Positions 48,743-56,206 of a stretch of DNA of 56,206 nt are shown piece after piece. Made by a program: the position numbers and the translations under genes. The stretch spans positions 1-56,206 of the forward strand of contig JAPLOI010000013.1 of the NCBI GenBank assembly GCA_026400815.1. The letters are read 5' to 3'. Each line of letters begins with the position of its first letter. Position 1 is the first letter of the stretch. The notes beneath the pieces are model-generated. The model ran no database searches and was not told where the DNA came from. It saw only the letters and a program-made list of their open reading frames with translations. Source of the stretch: Alphaproteobacteria bacterium (GTDB lineage: Bacteria; Pseudomonadota; Alphaproteobacteria; Acetobacterales; Acetobacteraceae).

Positions 48743-51211
48743 GTGACCTATTCATTCCCAGACGACGCCGCGGCAGGGTTGCCGGTGGCGGACTGCCTGC
48801 CGGCGTTGCGGGCTGCGCTGCTGGCGCGGCCGAATGCGGTGCTGATCGCGCCGCCGGGGGCAGGCAAGACGACGCTGGTGCCGCTGGCGCTGCTGGGCGA
48901 GGCGTGGGTGGGGGATGGACGGATCGTGATGCTGGAGCCGCGGCGGCTGGCGGCGCGGGCGGCGGCGACGCGGATGGCGTTCCTGCTCGGCGAGCCCGTG
49001 GGGCAGACGGTGGGGTATCGCACGCGGCTGGACAGCGCGGTTTCGGCGGCGACGCGGATCGAGGTGGTGACCGAGGGGCTGCTGGTGCGGCGGTTGCAGT
49101 CCGACCCCGGGTTGGAGGGGGTGGCGGCCGTTATCCTGGATGAGGTGCATGAGCGGGCGCTGGATGCGGATCTGGCGCTGGCGTTCTGCCTGGATCTGCA
49201 GCGCGGGTTGCGGCCGGAATTGCGGCTGCTGGCGATGAGTGCGACGGCGGATGGGGCGCGGCTGGGGCCGTTGCTGGATGCGGAGGTGATCGAGAGCGCC
49301 GGGCGGGCCTATCCGGTGGCGGTGGGGCATGCGGGGCGGGATATCCCGCATATTCGCGATCTGGCGGATGCGATGGCGAAGGCGATCCGGGGGGTCTTGG
49401 CGCAGCATCAGGGTGATGTGCTCGCGTTCCTGCCGGGGATGGGGGAAATCCGGAAAACCGAGGCGGCGTTGGCTGGGTGCGGGGCGCTGGTGTTGCCGCT
49501 GCATGGGGAGTTGCCGCCGGCGGAGCAGGACCGGGCGTTGCGGGTGGCGGAAGGTCGGCGGGTGGTGCTGGCGACGTCGATCGCCGAGACGTCGTTGACC
49601 GTGCCCGGGGTGCGGATTGTGGTGGATGGGGGGTATCGGCGGGCGCCGCAGCTGGATCCCGCGACGGGGCTGACGCGGCTGGTAACGGTGCGGATCAGCC
49701 GGGCGGCGGCGGAGCAGCGGGCGGGGCGCGCGGGGCGCGAGGGGCCGGGCGTGGCGGTGCGGCTGTGGACGACGGCGCTGCATCGCGGGCTGCCGGCGTT
49801 CGATCGGCCGGAGATATTGCAGGCAGAGCTTTCGGGGCTGGCGTTGGATTGTGCCTCCTGGGGCGCGGCGCCGGGGGATTTGCCGTTTCCGGATGCGCCA
49901 CCGGCGGGGGCGCTGGCGGCGGCGCAGGCGTTGCTGGGGGAGTTGGGGGCGCTGGATGGGGCGGGCCGGATCACCGGGCTGGGGCGGGAGATGGCGCGGC
50001 TGGGGGCGCATCCGCGGCTGGCGGCGATGATGCTGGCGGCGCGGTCCCCGGGCGAGGCTTCGATGGCGGCGGAGTTGGCGGCGATTCTGGAGGAGCGCGA
50101 TCCGCTTAGGGCGCCCCCGGGAAAACCATTCGATGCGCCGGCGGATATCGGGCTGCGGTTGGCGGCGTTGGCGGGGCATGAGGCGGCGGATCGGGGGGCG
50201 GTTTCGCGGATCAACCGGGCGGCTGCGCAATACAAGCGACGGTTGCGGGTGCGGGAGGCGCCGGAGGGGGATCCGGCGCGGTTGATCGCGGCGGGGTTTC
50301 CGGACCGGATCGCGCAGCGGCGTGGGGAGCCTGGCAGTTTCCGGATGGCGGGCGGGGGCGGGGCGCGGCTGGCGGTTTCCGATCCGCTGGCGCGGGCGAA
50401 CCTGCTGGCGGTGGCGAGCCTGGAGGTGAAGGCGGGGGCGCGGATCAAGCTGGCGGCGGTGCTGGATGTGGCGAACCTGCCGGATGCGGTGGCGGCGCGG
50501 GTGACGGAGGCGGTGGAATCCGGGCTCGATCCCGCCACCGGGTCGGTGCTGGCGCGGCGGCGGCGGTTGGGGGCGCTGGTGCTGGAGGATCGCACCGAGG
50601 TGGCCGATCCCGCCGAGACGGCGGCGGCCTTGGCTTCGGTGGCGACGATGGCGCAGCTGCCGTGGAGCGATGCGGCGCGGCAGTTCCAGGCGCGGGTGGC
50701 GTTGATGCGCGGGTTGGAGCCGGAGGGGGGATGGCCCGATCTGTCCGACGCGGCGCTGGCGGCGGAGCGGGGGTGGCTGGCGGCGCAGCTCGGTGGGTTC
50801 TCGCGGGTGGCGGACCTGGCGCGGCTGGATATGGCCGAGGCGTTGCGGGCGGTGCTGGCGGGGCTGGAGGATGGCTGGGCGCGGTTGCAGCGTCTGGACC
50901 GGGAGTTGCCGACGCATCTGCCGCTGCCGAAGGGGCGGGCGGCGGTGGACTACACCCAGCCGGTGCCGCTGGCCGAGGCGCGGGCGCAGCATTTCTATGG
51001 GCTGCGCGAGACGCCGAAACTGGCCGGCGGGCGGGTGGGGCTGCGGCTGGCGCTGCTTTCGCCGGCGGGGCGGCCGGTGGCGATCACCGGCGACCTTGCG
51101 GCATTCTGGCGCGGGGCCTGGGCGGATGCGCGCAAGGATATGCGCGGGCGCTATCCCAGGCATGACTGGCCGGAGGATCCCTCCGCCCCCGCATCCGGGC
51201 AAGTGTCGTGA
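48743..51211 (+). CDS. hrpB: ATP-dependent RNA helicase HrpB
   Basis: The 822-residue DEAH-family helicase has the Walker A PPGAGKTTLVPLALLGE and motif II in LDEVHERALDADLALAF (DEVH). It has the SAT motif LLAMSATADGA, and RVVLATSIAETSLTVPGVRI with QRAGRAGREGPGVAVRLW as motifs V and VI. The HrpB-type C-terminal domain ends DYTQPVPLAEARAQHFYGLR. The proteobacterial role is not settled. GTG 48743 is the most plausible start; an in-frame extension to 48677 would overlap the divergent gene. Codons strongly prefer G-ending forms. Confidence 0.94.
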   Translation: MTYSFPDDAAAGLPVADCLPALRAALLARPNAVLIAPPGAGKTTLVPLALLGEAWVGDGRIVMLEPRRLAARAAATRMAFLLGEPVGQTVGYRTRLDSAVSAATRIEVVTEGLLVRRLQSDPGLEGVAAVILDEVHERALDADLALAFCLDLQRGLRPELRLLAMSATADGARLGPLLDAEVIESAGRAYPVAVGHAGRDIPHIRDLADAMAKAIRGVLAQHQGDVLAFLPGMGEIRKTEAALAGCGALVLPLHGELPPAEQDRALRVAEGRRVVLATSIAETSLTVPGVRIVVDGGYRRAPQLDPATGLTRLVTVRISRAAAEQRAGRAGREGPGVAVRLWTTALHRGLPAFDRPEILQAELSGLALDCASWGAAPGDLPFPDAPPAGALAAAQALLGELGALDGAGRITGLGREMARLGAHPRLAAMMLAARSPGEASMAAELAAILEERDPLRAPPGKPFDAPADIGLRLAALAGHEAADRGAVSRINRAAAQYKRRLRVREAPEGDPARLIAAGFPDRIAQRRGEPGSFRMAGGGGARLAVSDPLARANLLAVASLEVKAGARIKLAAVLDVANLPDAVAARVTEAVESGLDPATGSVLARRRRLGALVLEDRTEVADPAETAAALASVATMAQLPWSDAARQFQARVALMRGLEPEGGWPDLSDAALAAERGWLAAQLGGFSRVADLARLDMAEALRAVLAGLEDGWARLQRLDRELPTHLPLPKGRAAVDYTQPVPLAEARAQHFYGLRETPKLAGGRVGLRLALLSPAGRPVAITGDLAAFWRGAWADARKDMRGRYPRHDWPEDPSAPASGQVS

Positions 51212-51350
51212 CCGTAACTTGTTGTGGGCCTTCGGCGGCACCACCTTTCCGTTGCCAATGAAATGCCCGGGAAGGTGCGGCCGTTGGAATGGAACCCATG
51301 CGCACCGGACCAGTCCTTCAGTGTGACCAGGGCCAGGAGAGACGAATGCC

Positions 51351-52505
51351 ATGCCTGAGACTGCCATGACCCCCTGCCCCGCCACCCACGGGCCCACCCC
51401 CCACGGGCCCACCCCCCACGGGCCCGCCCTGCCGCGGCGCCGCATCCTGGCGGCCGCTGCCTCGGCCGCCGCCCTGGCGGCGCTGCCCGGACGCGCCGGG
51501 GCACGCACGGCGCTGCAAAGCTTCGCGCCGCTGGTGAAGCGGGTGATGCCGACGGTGGTGAATATCGCGGTGACCGAGACGGTGGCGGCGGGCAATGACC
51601 CGCTTTCGATGCTGCCGCCTGAGGTGCAGCGCCAGCTGCGCGAGCGCTTCCGCCAGCGCCAGCGCCAGCAGGAGACCACGGCGGCGGGATCCGGCTTCAT
51701 CGTCGATCCGGCCGGCTACATCGTGACCAACCATCACGTGGCGGGCACGGCGACGCGCATCATGGTGAGCCTGCACGACGGCACGCGGCTGGCAGCGAGC
51801 CTGGTGGGCAGCGATGAGCTGACCGACGTGGCATTGATCAAGGTGAACGCGCCGAACCCGCTGCCGGTGGCCGCCTGGGGCGACAGCGGGGCCGCGGAGG
51901 TGGGCGACTGGGTGCTGGCGGCGGGCAATCCGTTCGGGCTGGGCGGCTCGGTTTCCGCCGGGATCATCTCGGCGCGCGGGCGCGATATCGGCACCAGCCC
52001 GTTCGACGACTTTTTGCAGATCGACGCGCCGATCAACCCGGGCAATTCCGGCGGGCCGCTGTTCAACACCGAGGGCGAGGTGGTGGGGGTGAACACGGCG
52101 ATCTTCTCGCCCACCGGTAGCTCCGTGGGCATCGGCTTCGCCATTCCGAGCGAGCTGGTGCGGCGGATTGTGGGCGAGTTGCGCAGCAAGGGGCGGGTGG
52201 AGCGCGGCTGGCTGGGGGTTTCGCTGCAGGATGTGCAGGCCGCGACAGGGCCGGCGGGCGCCACGCCGGCCGGTGTTGGCATTGCGGCGGTGGAGCCGCG
52301 TGGGCCGGCGGCGCGCGGCGGGTTGCGGCAGGGCGATATCGTGACCGGGATCAACGGCGAGCAGGTTCTGACCGCCCGCGCGTTGATCCGCGCGGTGGCG
52401 GGAACGCCGCCGGGTGATTCGGTGAAGCTGGCGGTGCGGCGCCAGGGACAAACCGTGGAGCTGACCGTGGCGGTTGGCCGGCGACCCAACGTTCAGGAGA
52501 ACTGA
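51351..52505 (+). CDS. HtrA/DegP-type periplasmic serine protease with one PDZ domain
   Basis: The 384-residue trypsin-like protease has an RRR-containing signal region (residues 29-51). The catalytic triad is His129 (TNHHVAG), Asp159 (TDVALIKV) and Ser233 (INPGNSGGPLF). There is one PDZ domain (about 285-375), unlike the two of DegP, so it resembles DegS or small HtrA forms. The N-terminus contains three TPHGP-type repeats from a 15-bp tandem repeat (51386-51430). The two-component system starts four bases after its stop, so it may be both part of and controlled by that envelope-stress circuit. Confidence 0.93.
   Translation: MPETAMTPCPATHGPTPHGPTPHGPALPRRRILAAAASAAALAALPGRAGARTALQSFAPLVKRVMPTVVNIAVTETVAAGNDPLSMLPPEVQRQLRERFRQRQRQQETTAAGSGFIVDPAGYIVTNHHVAGTATRIMVSLHDGTRLAASLVGSDELTDVALIKVNAPNPLPVAAWGDSGAAEVGDWVLAAGNPFGLGGSVSAGIISARGRDIGTSPFDDFLQIDAPINPGNSGGPLFNTEGEVVGVNTAIFSPTGSSVGIGFAIPSELVRRIVGELRSKGRVERGWLGVSLQDVQAATGPAGATPAGVGIAAVEPRGPAARGGLRQGDIVTGINGEQVLTARALIRAVAGTPPGDSVKLAVRRQGQTVELTVAVGRRPNVQEN
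51386..51430 (+). repeat. Three tandem 15-bp units inside the HtrA signal region
   Basis: CCACGGGCCCACCCC occurs at 51386-51400 and 51401-51415, and a third copy CCACGGGCCCGCCCT at 51416-51430. The frame is kept, adding 5 residues per unit ahead of the signal peptide. Copy number may vary between strains. Confidence 0.85.
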
Positions 52506-52508
52506 CCC

Positions 52509-53192
52509 ATGCGCATCCTGGTGGTGGAAGACGACAAGGACGTGGCCGGCTTCGTGGTGAAGGGGCTGCGCGAGGCCGGGCATGTGGTGGAGCATACCGC
52601 GAATGGGCGCGACGGGCTGTTCCTGGCGGCCAGCGAGCAGTTCGACGCGATCGTGCTGGACCGGATGCTGCCGGGCGGGGTGGACGGGCTGCGGCTGCTG
52701 GAGACGCTGCGCAGCCAGGGCAATGCCACGCCAGTGATGTTCCTCTCTGCGCTGGCGCAGGTGGATGACCGGGTGCGCGGGCTGAAGGCGGGCGGCGACG
52801 ACTACATGACCAAGCCCTTTGCCTTCGCCGAGCTGCTGGCACGGGTGGAGGCGCTGACCCGGCGCGGCAAGAGCGAGGGGCCGGCGACCAAGCTGGCGGT
52901 GGGCGACCTGGAGATGGACCTGCTGTCGCGCAGCGTGAAGCGGGCCGGCCAGAAGGTGGACCTGCAGCCGCGCGAGTTCCGGCTGCTGGAATACCTGATG
53001 CGCCATGCCGGCCAGGTGGTGACGCGCACCATGCTGCTGGAGGGCGTGTGGGACTACCATTTCGACCCGCAGACCAACGTGATCGACGTGCATGTGTCTC
53101 GCCTGCGGCAGAAGGTGGACAAGCCCTTCGCCACCCCGTTGATCCATACCGTGCGCAACGCCGGCTACATGCTGCGGGTGGAGGCGCCCTGA
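52509..53192 (+). CDS. OmpR/PhoB-family response regulator
   Basis: The 227-residue regulator has a receiver domain (MRILVVEDDKDVAGFVVKGL, phospho-acceptor Asp51 in IVLDRMLPGGVDG, Lys in DDYMTKPFAFAEL). A winged-helix DNA-binding domain follows (LQPREFRLLEYLMRHAGQVV and DVHVSRLRQKVD). Full length. The cognate kinase starts 16 bases later. It probably controls envelope genes, including the operon itself. Confidence 0.96.
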   Translation: MRILVVEDDKDVAGFVVKGLREAGHVVEHTANGRDGLFLAASEQFDAIVLDRMLPGGVDGLRLLETLRSQGNATPVMFLSALAQVDDRVRGLKAGGDDYMTKPFAFAELLARVEALTRRGKSEGPATKLAVGDLEMDLLSRSVKRAGQKVDLQPREFRLLEYLMRHAGQVVTRTMLLEGVWDYHFDPQTNVIDVHVSRLRQKVDKPFATPLIHTVRNAGYMLRVEAP

Positions 53193-53208
53193 GACGGCGG
53201 GCAGGACG

Positions 53209-54660
53209 ATGACCGACGCACCCGGCGAACGGCAAGCGGAGGCCTGGCGGCCGGCGCCGCACCGGGATGGCGGGGCCGGCGGCTTCTTCAGCCAGGCCGG
53301 CGTGCGTTTCGGCATGATCTATGCCTGCCTGTTCGGCGCCAGTTCGCTGGCGCTGGCGGCGTTCCTGTGGTGGTCCACCGCCGGGCTGCTGGACCGGCAG
53401 AACGAGGCGGCGATCACGGTGGACACGCAGGGGCTGGTGGACCGGCTGGCCGAGGGCGGGCTGCCGGCGCTGATCGACACGATCGAGCAGCGCATCGCCG
53501 GCAATATCGACGACGATTCCGTGTATCTGCTGGTCGATTCGGGGCTGAAGCGGCTGGCGGGGAACCTGGACCGCTGGCCCACCTCCGTGCCCGCGGATTT
53601 CGAGTGGACCGATTTGCGGATCGATCGCGGCGGGCTGAAGGCGCTGGCGCGGGTGCATCATGAGGAGCTGGCCGGCGGGATGCACCTGCTGGTGGGGCGC
53701 GACGTGGAATCGCGCGTGCAGCTGCGTGGGATCGTGGCCGATGCGATGCTGTGGGCCGCGGTGATCGCGGTGCTGCTGGGCACGGTGGGGGCGATGGCGG
53801 TGCGCGGGCTGTTCCGCGCGACGCTGGCCGACATCTCCGCCACGGCGGCGGCGGTGAGCGCGGGCGACCTGGGCCGGCGGGTGAAGGTGACCGGGCACAG
53901 CGACGAGTTCGACGTGCTGGCCGAGACGATCAACGACATGCTGGACCGCATCGCCCGGCTGATGGACGGGGTGCGGCAGGTTTCCAACGCCATCGCGCAT
54001 GATTTGCGCACGCCGATCACGCGGGCGCGGATGCGGCTGGAGGACGCGGCGACGACGGCGCGCAGCGAGGCCGATCTGCGCCAGGCGATCGAGCGGGCGC
54101 AAAGCGACCTGGACGGCATCGTGGCGGTGTTCCAGGCGCTGCTGCGCATCGCGGAGATCGAGGCCGGGTCTCGGCGTTCCGCCTTCACGCAGGTGGATGT
54201 GGCGCCGCTGCTCTCGGACCTGGCGGAGCTGTACGAGGCGGCGGCGGAGGAGACCGGGCAGACGCTGGCGGCGCGCATTCCGCCGCATGCGATGGTGTTC
54301 GGGGACCGCGACATGATCCAGCAGGCGATGGCCAACCTGCTGGACAACGCGATGAAGTTCTCGCCACCGCAAGGGATGATCCGGCTTTCGGCGCAGGCGG
54401 TGGCGGGCGCGATCGAGATCGTGGTGGCCGATGACGGGCCGGGCATTCCGCAGCAGGATCGCGAGCGGGCGACCGAGCGGTTTTTCCGCGGCGAGTCGGC
54501 GCGCAGCACGCCGGGCTCCGGGCTGGGGCTGGCGCTGGTGCAGGCGGTGGCGATGCTGCATGGCGGGGTGCTGCGGCTGGAGGACAATGCACCGGGGCTG
54601 AAGGCGGTGCTGCACCTGCCGGCGGCGGACCCGGCTGCTGGGTCGCAGGTGGTGGAATGA
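53209..54660 (+). CDS. Sensor histidine kinase
   Basis: The 483-residue kinase has two membrane helices (about 35-57 and 175-198) and a periplasmic sensor of about 115 residues. A HAMP domain precedes the HisKA region with phospho-acceptor His264 in SNAIAHDLRTPITRARMRLE. The ATP-binding domain shows NLLDNAMKFSPP (N box), VADDGPGIP (G1) and GSGLGLALVQAVAMLHGG (G2). The sensor domain has no family I recognise. It overlaps the next gene by four bases. Confidence 0.95.
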   Translation: MTDAPGERQAEAWRPAPHRDGGAGGFFSQAGVRFGMIYACLFGASSLALAAFLWWSTAGLLDRQNEAAITVDTQGLVDRLAEGGLPALIDTIEQRIAGNIDDDSVYLLVDSGLKRLAGNLDRWPTSVPADFEWTDLRIDRGGLKALARVHHEELAGGMHLLVGRDVESRVQLRGIVADAMLWAAVIAVLLGTVGAMAVRGLFRATLADISATAAAVSAGDLGRRVKVTGHSDEFDVLAETINDMLDRIARLMDGVRQVSNAIAHDLRTPITRARMRLEDAATTARSEADLRQAIERAQSDLDGIVAVFQALLRIAEIEAGSRRSAFTQVDVAPLLSDLAELYEAAAEETGQTLAARIPPHAMVFGDRDMIQQAMANLLDNAMKFSPPQGMIRLSAQAVAGAIEIVVADDGPGIPQQDRERATERFFRGESARSTPGSGLGLALVQAVAMLHGGVLRLEDNAPGLKAVLHLPAADPAAGSQVVE

Positions 54661-54968
54661 GCCGCCAGTGCCTGCTGCGGGCGGCGCTGCTGGCCATCCC
54701 CCTGGTGGTGCCAGCGGGCATGGTGCGCGCCAGTGGCGAGCGAATGGGCGACATGCCGCGGGTGATCACGCATACGCGGGAATATTGCGAGGAGCTTTCG
54801 GCGCGGGCGGGCCAGTTGCGGCTGGCGCATGGGCGCGGGCCGGCGGAGGCAGAGTTGCTGGCGGCCGAGGGCGACCGGCTGTGCGCGCAAGGGCAGATCC
54901 GGCCCGGGATCATGCGGCTGCGGCGGGCCATCATGCTGTTGCGGGCGGAGGGAACGGCGCCCCGGTAG
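54657..54968 (+). CDS. Small exported protein coupled to the sensor kinase
   Basis: The 103-residue protein has a signal peptide (LLRAALLAIPLVVPAGMVRA) and a mature helical part of about 80 residues with two Cys (YCEELS and DRLCAQGQ). These could form a disulfide in a helical hairpin. Its ATG overlaps the kinase stop (ATGA), so it is made with the two-component system and may be a periplasmic accessory or sensor modulator. No named family is recognised. Confidence 0.72.
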   Translation: MSRQCLLRAALLAIPLVVPAGMVRASGERMGDMPRVITHTREYCEELSARAGQLRLAHGRGPAEAELLAAEGDRLCAQGQIRPGIMRLRRAIMLLRAEGTAPR

Positions 54969-55069
54969 GCGTGCGTGCGTGGACGCTGCACAAGCGGCTT
55001 GGCATAAGGCCTGGGTGATCGCGCGGTACCCCTTCTGGAGGGGTGGGCGGCGCGGCTTGGGAGCAGCAA

Positions 55070-55921
55070 GTGGCCACGGTTTCGATCGAGCAGCGCGCGC
55101 AGGTGATTGTTCTGGGCAATGAGAAGGGTGGGTCCGGCAAGTCCACCGCCGCGATGCACCTGATCGTGGGGCTGCTGCGCGACGGCTACCGGGTGGGGGC
55201 GATCGACCTGGATGCGCGGCAGGCGACGCTGGGGGGATACCTGGCGGCGCGGGAGATCTTCGCGGCGGCCAAGGGCCTGGCGCTGCCGATGCCGCTGCGG
55301 GCGGCTGTGCATCGCAGCGAGCGCGATAGCCGGGCGGACGCGGAGGCCGAGGAACGCGAGCGATTCGGCGCCGCGCTGGACGACCTGGCGCGGCGCTGCG
55401 AGATCGTGGTGATCGACTGCCCCGGGAGCGACACGTATCTGTCTCGGTTGGGGCATGCGCATGCCGATACGCTGGTGACGCCGATCAACGACAGCTTCGT
55501 GGATTTCGCGATGCTGGCGAAGGTGGACCCGGACCGGCACGACATCGTGCAGCCCAGCATCTACAGCGAGATGGTGTGGGAGGCGCGCAAACGGCGCTTT
55601 TCGCGGGATCGGGGGCGGATCGACTGGATTGTGATGCGCAACCGGCTGGGTGCCTCCGAAGCACGCAACAAGCGCGATGTGGGGGCGACGCTGGATGCGC
55701 TGGCCAAGCGGATCGGGTTCCGGACGGTGCGGGGGTTCGGCGAGCGGGTGATCTTCCGCGAGCTCTACCTGCAGGGGCTGACGCTGATGGATGTGAAGGA
55801 GGCGGGGCTGGGGATCAGCATGGGGATGAGCCACGTGGCGGCGCGGGCGGAGGTGCGCAGCCTGATCGGTGCGATCCGCAAGCCGGCGCCGCAGCTGGAA
55901 CTGACGCCGCCGGCGGCCTGA
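55070..55921 (+). CDS. mipZ: Division-plane positioning ATPase MipZ
   Basis: A 283-residue ParA/MinD-type ATPase. The P-loop is VLGNEKGGSGKSTAAMHLIV, followed by VGAIDLDARQATLGGYLAAR and VVIDCPGSDTYLSRLGHAHA. TLVTPINDSFVDFAMLAKVD and WIVMRNRLGASEARNK are typical of MipZ. It forms a gradient from the poles and blocks FtsZ assembly away from mid-cell in alphaproteobacteria. GTG 55070 has GGGAG at a good distance; the longer start at 55043 has a site too close. Confidence 0.95.
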   Translation: MATVSIEQRAQVIVLGNEKGGSGKSTAAMHLIVGLLRDGYRVGAIDLDARQATLGGYLAAREIFAAAKGLALPMPLRAAVHRSERDSRADAEAEERERFGAALDDLARRCEIVVIDCPGSDTYLSRLGHAHADTLVTPINDSFVDFAMLAKVDPDRHDIVQPSIYSEMVWEARKRRFSRDRGRIDWIVMRNRLGASEARNKRDVGATLDALAKRIGFRTVRGFGERVIFRELYLQGLTLMDVKEAGLGISMGMSHVAARAEVRSLIGAIRKPAPQLELTPPAA

Positions 55922-55996
55922 ACTGCGCGATACGCGGTTGCGACGGGCGGGGCATGGGGGTATATGCGCGGCCTTGGCCAAGGCCACCTGCATGGG

Positions 55997-56071
<75 letters not shown>

Positions 56072-56114
56072 GCATTTTCCCCCATTGCGACATCATTGAT
56101 GCCCGCTGGCGCGG

Positions 56115-56206
56115 TTATTCGCGCGGGAGGGCTGTCTGGCCCAGGACCCAGCCTTCCCAGGTGGTGAGCCAGGGGTCGGCGGGTGGGGTGTCTGGCCGGT
56201 GGCCTG
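56115..56206 (-). CDS. 3' end of a minus-strand gene entering from the right
   Basis: On the minus strand one frame is open from the window edge to TAA at 56117-56115 and ends PADPWLTTWEGWVLGQTALP followed by RE. Composition is protein-like. Only about 29 codons are visible, so no family can be given. It would converge with tRNA-Thr. Confidence 0.5.
   Translation of the reverse strand, partial: GHRPDTPPADPWLTTWEGWVLGQTALPRE

Noticed and set aside
48752-51700. Very long open frame (982 codons) antisense to hrpB
   Set aside because: It is an Arg/Pro/His-rich shadow produced by G-rich codons of hrpB on the other strand. It has no motifs and no start signal, while hrpB has all helicase motifs.

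Overview
The window is high-GC alphaproteobacterial chromosome, most likely from the Acetobacteraceae (Rhodospirillales). The evidence is a MipZ division ATPase, an sdhCDAB operon, an acpXL-type very-long-chain fatty acid / lipid A cluster, a PEP-CTERM protein, and AT-rich nested palindromes at gene ends of a kind I associate with this family. All functions are read from sequence motifs and gene order; no database search was possible.

Layout. 0-1.1 kb: the 5' end of an IS5-like transposase, then an AT-rich stretch with one small membrane-protein gene and the 3' remnant of a truncated gene. 1.1-5.1 kb: a VapBC-type toxin-antitoxin pair with an operator dyad, a YbiI-type zinc-finger protein, DUF2867 and PaiB-like genes that share a duplicated leader, and a proline-rich orphan. 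5.1-6.9 kb: ureEFG without ureD or ureABC. 6.9-9.8 kb: a voltage-gated channel with an unusual TLDAWSD filter, an MFS transporter and an alpha/beta hydrolase lacking the nucleophilic serine. 9.9-14.7 kb: a phytase-like esterase, then an SDR coupled to a molybdopterin oxidoreductase with a divergent ModE-type regulator. 14.7-18.5 kb: a PEP-CTERM protein, a membrane hydrolase, a P1-family aminopeptidase and the D-aminopeptidase DppA. 18.5-22.7 kb: a glycosylation locus (GT39 broken by one TGA, GT2, GtrA, methyltransferase). 22.9-27.5 kb: asd and sdhCDAB.

27.5-27.75 kb is a compound inverted-repeat element of six small hairpins around a 27-bp perfect stem. It is followed by a tyrosine phosphatase, a second GT39 enzyme and an MFS exporter. 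31.1-39.6 kb carries the acpXL cluster on the minus strand (acp, fabZ, two ketosynthases of which one has lost its catalytic Cys, fabG, then adh and the lipid A acyltransferase). A TPR gene and a GNAT gene on the plus strand interrupt it. The GNAT gene lies between the two halves of a palindromic element that is intact elsewhere. 39.7-43.1 kb: a hydratase, rlmB, tRNA-Tyr, tRNA-Gly, tRNA-Trp, secE and nusG, without tuf or rplK where many bacteria have them.

43.1-45.4 kb: a paralogue of the 4.5 kb proline-rich protein with a perfect 20-bp palindrome touching its start codon, a repeat region, and an RgpF-like glycosyltransferase. 45.5-48.7 kb: a coupled DsbD-like / Tat-exported redoxin / DUF2237 operon. 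48.7-51.2 kb: hrpB. 51.3-55.0 kb: an HtrA-type protease with an OmpR-type two-component system and a small exported protein. 55.1-56.2 kb: mipZ, tRNA-Thr and the 3' end of a minus-strand gene.

The most distinctive signals are the nested-palindrome elements, the interrupted acpXL cluster, the channel filter, and the two orphan paralogues with palindromes upstream. No CRISPR array, rRNA or intact insertion sequence was seen.
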